Source: Terfezia claveryi
Lineage: Eukaryota > Ascomycota > Pezizomycetes > Pezizales > Pezizaceae
Length of the DNA stretch: 55,548 nt
Direction: 5' to 3'
Assembly (NCBI GenBank): GCA_015179025.1
Contig: WHUX01000293.1
Coordinates: 1-55,548 of the forward strand
In this document: piece by piece, positions 42,183 to 50,279 of the stretch
Position numbering within the stretch: the first letter of the stretch is position 1
Layout: the number at the start of each line of letters is the position of its first letter
Position numbers and translations under genes: made by a program
Notes under the pieces: model-generated
The model's input: only the letters and a program-made list of their open reading frames with translations
Databases searched by the model: none
What the model was told of the DNA's origin: nothing

Positions 42183-43548
42183 AGCTATGAGTGTACTAAA
42201 GGTGCTAACCAGCTTGGGCAACCAGAACTGAGGGATGAGCCCGCTAGCCCTGAGAGCCCTCAATACCGGATGCATACGCAGCATATTCACATGGGGAGCG
42301 GAGCTATGCAAACCTCGATACCAGCTCTTACAGCCAATGCAATGACTGGAGTACCAAGCCTTACGGAAGATAACAGGAGGATATCATGGCTCAAGCCACC
42401 AGGCTCTAGGCTGGATCGCTAATATCGAACCGTTACAGGACAAAATAGAGGACATGAAGCGCTGTTGGGGGGCGAGAGCAGTCAGAACAGGTGATCAGCA
42501 GATCAAAGCCCATATCGAGGAGGACACATCATGGCACCTTAACAATGACCTACACCGGACGAGAACTCCGATATCAGAAGCCTTCTTCCTGAATGGAGCA
42601 GAACCGGAAGAGCTATCATAGGGAGAAAGAGAAGATACAACACCCTTCCCATTAATATATACGGAAATAATGGACCCCAAGTCAGAGCATTCCAAGCACC
42701 TGGGCACTTGGGCAGCGGGAATAGGTTCTATCCAGGAAGAAGGGTGGAGGGTCTACTCCACGGATGGCACAGGACGAAAAGGAATGGTAGCAAGTGGAGT
42801 ACACAGTGAAGACCGAACGGGAGGTACCCCCAAGGACTATGGAGGCTACCTAGGAGACCGAGCCACAGTAGCAGATGGCGAACTCTTTGCAATGCAACTA
42901 GCCCTACAAAAGGAAGACTCGGTCATGCTTGCAATCCTTTCAGACTCCCAAGCAGCAATCCAGGCAGTCCGCAACTTAAACTCAGGCTCCCCCCCTAGAT
43001 CTGGCATTGAAAAGAAAATCAAGACACTCTTGACTGCTAATCCGCATAAAGACGTTTAACTATCGTGGGTTAGAGGCCACCTAGGCATCCCGGGCAACGA
43101 AAAGGCAGATCGGATCGCAAGCTTCCAGTCCTATTTGGGGGAATTCACCGGACAAGAGCATACAGTAATAGAAGGGGGCATCCGTGCAGCCTCCAAAGCT
43201 ATACGAAAAGAGACGAGAACCAAAGCTGGATACGGCACGAGAAGAGTGGAATGGAACCGACATGCCCTATCAGCTTACACATGGATGCGAACGAACAGAG
43301 GCTCACAGAAAAGCTGGCTCCACCACATCGGCAAAGCGGAATCAGCAGAGTGCACATGTGGGCACCCCACTGAGACAGGAGAGCATATCGTCTTCCAATG
43401 CCCACGCTTCGTTCGAGTCCACAGAGCCCTGTTGGGGGAGAGGGGGAGCTGGGAAGAGCTGGACAAACCGGAGTGGAGAAAGGAGGGGCAAGAGACATAC
43501 GAGGCAACAGAGGCCTTTTTCGAGCTACTGTTCCACGAGTTCATCTAG
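42183..43548 (+). pseudogene. LINE family 1: end of RT, RNase H and C-terminal finger
   Basis: The frame begins right after the LTR: AMSVLKVLTSLGNQN, a stop, LALRALNTGCIRSIFTWGAE, YQALRKITGGYHGSSHQALG, the thumb region of a LINE reverse transcriptase. RNase H: VYSTDGTGRKGMVASG, DGELFAMQLAL, LAILSDSQAAIQAV, then a TAA at 43057-43059 in place of Gln, and LSWVRGHLGIPGNEKAD. The C-terminal finger C-T-C-GHPTETGE-H-IVFQ-C lies near 43.35 kb, and the ORF ends at 43548. Three or more stops (near 42229, near 42617 and at 43057). The upstream endonuclease and RT palm are missing. Confidence 0.9.
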
Positions 43549-43850
43549 GGGGAGGCCGACACTGTCGGGAGCTGAAGAGAATCAACGCTCCAGGGTCTAT
43601 TCGCTATGTTCATTATTTATTTCTAGTCCACAAGACACAGCCTATCACGAGTCTCCTTGTCATTTCATAAGAATTAGTCCCTTTTAGTTCATCTTCATTT
43701 AGTCCTTTTAGTCCACTGTATTTATCTTGCGCGGGGCTGGCAGATTAACTTGCCTTCCCCTTGAATCCACCGGGCTTCCGCGTGGCTCCTCATAGCCCCC
43801 TTAACGGGGCTGCATAGGAGGATCTAAGTATTTAAAATAAAAAAAAAGGC
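43549..43850 (+). repeat. LINE family 1 3' UTR and poly(A)
   Basis: GGCTGGCAGATTAACTTGCC, CCACCGGGCTTCCGCGTGGC, hairpin AGCCCC-CTTAAC-GGGGCT (43794-43811), then an A-rich end. It gives the reference for the detached tails at 31310, 32436 and 35775. Confidence 0.85.
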
Positions 43851-44524
43851 AATGCTCTCACCTATATCACCTGAACTTGCTCGCTCGCTTCCAGAAGCCT
43901 GTGATGGAGGTTAGTTGGGCGCACACATCGGAGGTCTGGCAATGCTCTCACCCATATCACCTGCACGTACACATATTGTAGGCCTCGTAGTGTCGATATT
44001 GCTGAAGAATTCTGTGAGATAGGTTAGTTACACGTACACTTGTAGCAGGCCTGGCAATGCTCTCTCACCCAGATCGCAGTTTCCTGAGTTTCCTTGTCCT
44101 GTGTTGTGGAGGTAAATTGCAATGTGCTTTCGTCGTGAGAAGTGTGTATCGTGAGCCAGCGGCAGCTGCCGTCTTGAACTATTGGGGGGGGCAGGCAGGG
44201 GAATTGGGGGTGCGCTAGTCAGCCCGGCTGGGGTATGATCAACCCCGCTTGGCAGCCCCTGCAGCTGCCGCGTCGGGTATACCAGCTCAGAGTGGCAATA
44301 CGTGCTAGTGTGGTTGCACAACTAAGCTTGTGCTATGCCTGCGCAGGCAATTGGCGTATTTGGCAGTGGGTACGGAACTCCTCCATGAGGAGTCATGGAT
44401 ATGGCAAGTTCATATATTTGCAGGCTCTCAATATGTTTGGAACTCATGCCTTCGCGGCCTCTATATATGCGAGAAACTCATGCTTTGCAGGCTTATATAT
44501 ATATATGCGAGAAACTCATGCCTT
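43851..44524. repeat. Tandem units and a palindrome-related segment
   Basis: CAATGCTCTCACCYATATCACCTG recurs at 43851, 43941 and 44056, spacing about 90-115 bp. At 44400-44525 the words GGCAAGTTCATATATTTGC and GCGAGAAACTCATGCYTT with (TA)n match the inner array and centre of the palindromic repeat, here without RIP damage. No gene. An open frame here and on the next stretch is a by-product of the repeats. Confidence 0.45.
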
Positions 44525-44936
44525 CGCGGGGAGAGCTGGTGGGGGAGGGGAGGGCTGGCTGGCGGGGAGGGCTGGCGGGGAGGCTGCTGGCGGGAGGGCT
44601 GGCTGGCGGGGAGGGCTGGCGGGGAGGGCTGGCGGGGAGGCCTATTTTCTTTTGTATTTTTTTTTCTTTTGTTTGAGGCTGCTGGCGGGGGAGGGGAGGG
44701 CTGGCTGGCGGGGAGGGCTGGCGGGGAGGGCTGGCGAGGAGGGCTGGCGGGGAGGGCTGGCTGGCGGGGAGGGGAGGGCTGGCGGGAAGGGCTGGCGGGG
44801 GAGGGGATGGCTGGCTGGCGGGGAGGGCTGGCGGGGAGGGCTGGCGAGCAGGGCTGGCGGGGAGGGCTGGCGGGGAGGGGAGGGCTGGCGGGAAGGGCTG
44901 GCGGGGGAGGGGAGGGCTGGCGGGGAGGGCTGGCAA
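44525..44936 (+). repeat. G-rich minisatellite
   Basis: About 410 bp of GGCGGGGAGGGCTG-type units of 13-14 bp, with higher-order blocks beginning GGCTGGCTGGCGGGG and a 45-bp pyrimidine-rich interruption near 44641-44685. All G on the plus strand. Many GGG and GGGG runs make G-quadruplexes likely. Confidence 0.92.
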
Positions 44937-45638
44937 TAAAAGTAGGTACCTCACTTCCTCATTCCTTAGTTGCTATAGATGCTAACCAACCCACATACCA
45001 TATAGGCAGCGGCAGCAGCGAACTTTGGCCTATTAGAGATATTTGTTATTTATATCTATTATAAATTGAACTGTAGATAGATTAGGTTCTGACATGATAT
45101 ATAGGAGGAATCAGAGGCTTTTACTCTAAGGTTCATAATCTGTCTGGTACCGGCAGCTAAGTATTTGGTTGCTGGTTAAGGGGGGGTAAGACATTCGCCC
45201 ACAAACGTGCTAGCCGCGTTCGATGCATAACTCTGAGTCAAGCGCGCTGCATACCCGCCCCTTTTATGCGGGGTACCAAATTCATTGCCACCTAGCTGTA
45301 TAAGAATATATTGGTTACAAGCATACTTCATCTGGTCCGGAGCATATGCTCGTAACGAGAGATCTCTGTACCTCTGTATCCAAAAATAGAAGCTTAATTG
45401 AACAAGCTAATTCAGTTGTCCTACTACAAATTAAACAGGGGTCAAATGGTCAGCCAGTCTTCAATACGCTTTGATGATTCTGATGATATGTGTACATTAT
45501 TGACAACAGAATTACCACCTGCTGCTGACAGTGGTTCGGAAAATGAAAGAAAAGATACCTATTTTAAATGTGGTAAATTAAAATGCACTAGCTAAGGATG
45601 TGCTAGACGCAGATTTGTCAGGTATGACACACTATGTA
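44937..45638. other. No gene recognised
   Basis: Mixed composition. A plus frame around 45440-45595 (FDDSDDMCTLLTTELPPAAD near its middle) is acidic and open but lacks a good start and any motif. Confidence 0.25.
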
Positions 45639-45858
45639 TACAGATGACGCTCGATCAAGCATATCGTCCGGACGGCAAGTTTCAGAGCGGGGTTATTTCT
45701 TATCGATAAGCCTCTCTTTGTGGCTTAGTGCGTCGCTTGATACAAGCATTTTATGGTGACTAAGCGAAAAAAATAAGAATATTCTATTTACTATGTGGGA
45801 CCGGCGGAGGTATGCCTGTATCCTATATCTGGTATGCTTGTATCGAGCGTCATTTGTA
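45639..45858. mobile_element. MITE family 2, copy 2
   Basis: 220 bp with inverted ends TACAGATGACGCTCGAT and ATCGAGCGTCATTTGTA, flanked by TA at 45637-45638 and 45859-45860. Inner words are shared with copy 1 at 33308. TA duplication suggests Tc1/mariner-type mobilisation. Confidence 0.8.
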
Positions 45859-46019
45859 TATAGGAATAGCAAATAGACGAGCGGAGAGATCCAAGTGCCC
45901 AATGAAGGAAGGTATGAATAGAGCTAGATGGTCATAGCAGAGAGATTAATATGAAGAAGAAGAAGACGTTCGAAGAAGCAGTGAGTGCATGTATGTATTG
46001 TGTGAAGTGACGACTTTAT

Positions 46020-47110
46020 AACTCATGAACTACCGCAGCTTCGGCCAAATTTTATACGTTCTGATATGGATCAATTGCACACATTATCCGCATAGGACGC
46101 AAACGGTCTATCATTAAGAGAAGGTGCTTCCTTAACTATATTGACCCAGCCTGAAACTACATGTACTTTATGAAAGGGTAAATATCAAACCTGCCACTGT
46201 TCCTGTTTGTATTGAGCTGACCCGATGTCATCCTACAAATCCTATTTGTACCAACAAATTCATCATGGATAAATCCTCCAAGGAGGGCACAATACATGTT
46301 GCTGGCCCTACTGCTTGATGTTCAATCTCAATTCCAACTTTATATTCGATTACACTAACCCTTACCCCAAATCCTCCACTAGGTCAACAACAAACTCCTT
46401 TCCTTGTCTTTCTTCTTCTTCACCCACACCTTCCGATCGCCCGCATCCTCCCATGAGCTCCATACACTGAGACGCCGAACATGAATCTATTGACTTTATC
46501 CAATTTTAATCCCAAGAGACTCCAGCAGGGAGATCAACTCCACACAAGTGCTGTACTTGCGAATCTTATCATGGACTGACCCGGATGTTATAACATCAGA
46601 AAGCTTTAAATTGTCTTCTTGGGGAATTGAATGTTGTTCTTGCCTGTGGCGGTTGAGATTCCGTAATCTTCCAAATTCCTTTCCACAATCCGGCAACACA
46701 CTGCAAACATAGGGTTTTGTGTGTCCTTCAATATGTTCAATGAATTGATTCCTGCTTTTTTGTTGTCCCTCAAAATAACACCCATGGACAGGGCATCTGA
46801 AGGGGTTGCTTGTAGACATTTTGATACGTGCGAGAAGATTAATCCAATGCCGTTTCAGAAAACCTTAATGCAATGGATTGCGGGGACGAGTCAACGTAGC
46901 AATTGCTATAGCTTGTGCGAGAGAGTCGGGACCGATGCTACTGGCGCCTGGCTGCACTGTAGCTCTATGGGTGATAATTAGTTCAGATGCTGTTTAATGA
47001 TAAATGTATTTGTATGGAAGACCATAATAATGTGAGGATGGGTATGTAGATATATATATAATCACACTCAGGCCAAGAGGGTAAGATCTGGTGGCCCAGT
47101 TTATTTTTTT
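46020..47110 (-). repeat. Zinc-finger gene unit, copy 3
   Basis: Minus-strand copy. It starts near 47100 with GGGCCACCAGATCTTACCCT after an A-run (T-run on plus at 47105-47112) and ends near 46020 with TAGTTCATGAG, as in units 1 and 2. It is about 1,090 bp, the least interrupted version of the unit's 3' part, and lacks some upstream bases seen in copies 1 and 2. Confidence 0.7.
46496..46819 (-). CDS. Small two-finger C2H2 protein, copy 3
   Basis: 107 codons, intact, minus strand. The ATG at 46819 follows the same leader as the other copies (CTCGCACGTATCAAA-ATG). Finger 1 FRCPVHGC … EHIEGH keeps C-x4-C-x14-H-x3-H. Finger 2 YVCSVLPDC … RHRQEQH has one extra residue between the cysteines (C-x5-C). 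The shared linker HTKPYVC and C-terminal helix (VELISLLESLGIKI) are kept; the last few residues of copies 1 and 2 are missing. Divergent enough from copies 1 and 2 to show an old duplication, yet uninterrupted. Confidence 0.7.
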   Translation of the reverse strand: MSTSNPFRCPVHGCYFEGQQKSRNQFIEHIEGHTKPYVCSVLPDCGKEFGRLRNLNRHRQEQHSIPQEDNLKLSDVITSGSVHDKIRKYSTCVELISLLESLGIKIG

Positions 47111-47130
47111 TTTGTTCTGACCCATACAGC

Positions 47131-47418
47131 TGTTGAAGGTATATGAGCAGCGTGAATCAATACGTTCAATAAAGGAGAGTTCACTAGAACCACGAGCGAG
47201 AGAGAGATATGCGATCAAGTGTATTGAGTGACTTGACTTGGTAGCCTCGATCGATATATAGATAAGTAGGTAGATACAGTAGATACATATACATGAAAGA
47301 GTGAGTGACCATATGTATGCCTTGCATAGATATGATATGCGTGGACCCATGAGTGGGGCCATGAGTGGGGCCGCTATACCATGATGGTATCATATGGTGT
47401 AAGCTGGTTTATTCAACA
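47131..47418 (-). repeat. Solo LTR, 288 bp
   Basis: TGTTGAAGG to TTATTCAACA on plus, perfect 5-bp duplications ACAGC at 47126-47130 and 47419-47423. Size and the TGTTGAA…TTCAACA ends suggest a Ty1/copia LTR. Orientation is inferred (minus) from the order TGTTGAATAAACC … CCTTCAACA. Confidence 0.85.
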
Positions 47419-47423
47419 ACAGC

Positions 47424-47545
47424 AATACGGCCCACCCAGCAATGGGCCGGCCCCCAACTATGGCTGGGTGGGGCCAACCCATCCACCAATCACGCTAATG
47501 ATGGCCCATCCAGCATTGGGCCTGCCCATTCAGCTTTCTCATGCT
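47424..47545. repeat. GC-rich dyads (GGCCCA/TGGGCC)
   Basis: GGCCCACCCAGC and GCTGGGTGGGGCC form a 12-bp inverted repeat, followed by ATGGCCCATCCAGC and TTGGGCCTG. Such subterminal arrays occur in hAT elements, but no matching element end was found. Confidence 0.4.
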
Positions 47546-48039
47546 AATTCACCGTCGCATGCATCAGTACACGGAATGTTGTACATACGTTGCATACAAA
47601 AATTATCATCACTATCCACATTTACCACCATACAAAACAATAACGGCACGAACAAAAAAACAATTCCAAAATGCGAGCCAAATTCACTAGCACAAAAAGC
47701 CAATAATATTAACTAAATAAAAATTACAGAATGCGACAGGGAAAAAATAAATAAAATAAATAATAACTCAAGCTGACTGCGATGAGAAACAAAAATACAA
47801 GTAAGCTAAAAAAACAGCCTGATAATTGAGCTTCTGCTTATGGCCTTCGGTAGAGAGTAAGAGAGTAATAACTGATGAATTATTCCAATTTGACCACCGT
47901 TGCTCCTGGAGGAGGGTTGAACACTTTCGCAAACCGGGGGTAATTCTGGTTGGACTGCACCCATGTGAGGAACCCAGTCCGGGGTTTCCATCACCCTCCA
48001 ATGTGGAATATACTCCTTTTCTTTCCACATGTGTATGTC
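47546..48039 (-). other. Unassigned stretch with a 74-codon minus ORF
   Basis: The ATG at 48030 on minus opens MWKEKEYIPHWRVMETPDWV and runs to 47806. Trp- and Pro-rich, no motif, no recognised family. The rest is A-rich, non-coding in appearance. Confidence 0.25.
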
Positions 48040-48044
48040 GGGAT

Positions 48045-48105
48045 GTCTCCGGACAGTCCGCCCGGACTGTCCTAACTGTCCCTAACGGACTGTCCCGAGC
48101 GGATA
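48045..48105. repeat. Nested hairpins around GGACAGTCC
   Basis: GGACAGTCC-GCCC-GGACTGTCC is a perfect 9-bp hairpin, followed by AACTGTCCCTAACGGACTGT, which can pair with the same arm. Alternative folds are possible; role unknown. Confidence 0.55.
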
Positions 48106-48269
48106 TGCAGATAAGCTATTGCATAGGCGTGTATGATAAAGTTTCTAGATAGCGCTAGAACTTTGTTTGTTTTCGCTTGTTCACGCTCGAGTGTACACCG
48201 ACACTACAACAACAATACTAGGTACCCCTACACATCGGCCGTCTTCACATACACACCGCACCACATAGC

Positions 48270-48360
48270 TATGTCAACATCACCAGGAAGTGCTGGCATG
48301 CCAGCTTTACCGGCTGCAGCTTTACTTGCTAAAAGCCTATGGGCTCCGCATCCTGCATAA
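48270..48360 (+). CDS. Hypothetical 29-codon ORF or gag start
   Basis: MSTSPGSAGMPALPAAALLA begins a short frame closed by TAA at 48358-48360. Further on, in another frame, IFDGEADHHREMDQFTGYLP and DARDLVTCSPE resembles the FDGE…YL start of some gag proteins, so this may be a broken retroelement gag. Weak. Confidence 0.25.
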
Positions 48361-48544
48361 CCGAAGAAACTGATGTCGGCGGTTTCAAAGTTTGTTCATG
48401 AACTGCCTGATCTTCACTGCGAGGAGCCTATGGATGGGGAACAATACTTATGGCCAAATCAAATCCTAGATCGCCTTCAGGATTACCATCTTTGACGGGG
48501 AAGCGGATCATCACAGAGAAATGGATCAATTCACCGGCTATCTA

Positions 48545-49140
48545 CCTGACGCACGAGATCTAGTTACATGTAGCCCAGAATGAAGGTGAGAACGTAAGGA
48601 GAGGCCAGGGGTAGGGGAAGGGGGTGTCCGAGGCTGTAAAGACACAACTGGGGGCCCCGGAGCCAGAGTAGTAAGTGTTAGGGTAGAAAAAATAGAACTA
48701 GATGAGAAAATAGAGGGGCTGTCTAAATCACTTTCCCAGTTATCTATCTCTGTCATGCTAACAGTATCTTTATTATCTGATGAATCAATAACAACAAAAA
48801 AAACTGCCTTGTATTTTCCAGCATGCTTGAGTTTAAAGGTGGGGTTAGATACTTGGGGTTTGCCAGCTCACTTGGCAGCTTTCTTCTGCTTTTCCTTCTT
48901 ATTGGCCTTTCATACTTCTTGTTTAATATAGAGCTCCTTTGGCACCTTGCCATCTATAATCTGATCTCGAGACCTTTCTATTTCCTACTTATTAACCCTA
49001 AATGCAAGCTTTTGTACCTCTTACTATTATTGTAGTATCCTATATTCTAACTTACAATCCTTATCTGCTACAATTCCAAACTTTTCAAGTTGCTTAATAA
49101 GATTAGCCAGTTAAATATAATTAATTCTTACATCCTTTAA
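48545..49140 (-). pseudogene. Degraded ORF of unknown transposon
   Basis: A minus frame stays protein-like for about 190 codons with a few stops: LANLIKQLEKFGIVADKDCK, IERSRDQIIDGKVPKELYIK, KANKKEKQKKAAK, AGKPQVSNPTFKLKHAGK, then SMTEIDNWESDLDS and a Ser/Pro-rich end. The basic Lys-rich segment followed by an acidic tail recalls the C-terminus of pogo-type transposases, but no catalytic motif is visible, so the family is not assigned. Confidence 0.35.
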
Positions 49141-49622
49141 TCTTAGGTTTAAAGTTGCCTATCTAACCTATTACTATTACTTAACTATATTATATAAAGT
49201 AAAGGATTCTAGTAGGAAATTAATAATATAGGCTCTTAGTAGTACTTGTCTATATATTAAGTTGTCTAAAACATATTATAGATTGTATAAAATATAGCTT
49301 GTTCACTACCAAGTACTAAAAATATTTTTTTATATATATGTTATATTATTTACTATAATAAGTATTAAAAGAAAATTGCTTTTTTTAATTATAATATTAC
49401 TAAATTAAATAAGTCAATTAATCTACTTTCTAAAACTATAGTATAAATTCTCTACTTTCTAATATTATTATTTCTTTCTATTTTAATATATATATTACTA
49501 CTATATTATCAAATATTTTTCTTTTATAATATCTTGTTTTATCTATTTCTATCTAGTTCTATTATATATATTTATATTATATCTTATATATAACTTACTC
49601 TATAAAATTATACTTATATATT
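49141..49622. other. AT-rich, no gene seen
   Basis: Mostly A/T with TATATA runs; consistent with an old RIP-mutated repeat. Nothing else recognised. Confidence 0.5.
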
Positions 49623-50147
49623 TGTAATGACAGCTCTAGAGATAAGGTGACCAAGAGGTACACTGAGGCAAAGGTAGAATTAGGGTAAGACACACGTAGG
49701 AACAAGATATGTGTAACCGAGGAAAGGCTGGGATGGGGGGTAAGGCCAAAAGGTAAGAGAGGCAAAGGGTAATGGGCACGAGACATATAGGGGCAGTTGT
49801 CACATATGTTTGAGGGAAGCAGCTGTACTGTAGAGCTGTTCACGAGACAAGGGGATATACAAGAGAGGTGCATAAGTGCTAGAAGAGGCAAGGTTCTATA
49901 TTAGATATACAAGATGTTAGATAGAGATCCAATAATAGTACTAGGAACAGGGTTTATATATATATAATTCTGTCATAGTAATAGGGGAAATAAGCTTCCC
50001 AAGATCCCTATCTCAGGAGCCAAATAAGGTAATGATAATACTAACCCATCACCTGTGATCGCAGGTGATAATAAAGACAACAATAGCAATGACCTATTAC
50101 TTACGTCACAGATGATAGCAAGGACAACTAAGTACATGGTTGTAACA
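49623..50147 (-). repeat. 3' LTR of element D
   Basis: 525 bp, TGTAATGACAGC to CATGGTTGTAACA on plus. It holds the palindrome CACCTGTGATCGCAGGTG (50050-50067), a TTACGTCA half-CRE (50101-50108) and a TATATATATA promoter near 49957-49966 reading left. Confidence 0.88.
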
Positions 50148-50279
50148 CTATCTCCCCTTTAGGCTGTAGCTCCAGCGACAAGGAATCCTAGGTATAACAA
50201 CTGGCAAAATTAACACAGAAAAATAATAACAAGGGTAAAAACAAAAACTGCAACTCCAAACAACAACAAGATGCAAAGT

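Noticed and set aside
44235..45064. Long plus-strand ORFs (234 and 244 codons) rich in Gly, Ala, Arg and Trp
   Set aside because: They are translations of the G-rich minisatellite; all three frames are open there, as expected of a 13-14-bp repeat without stops.
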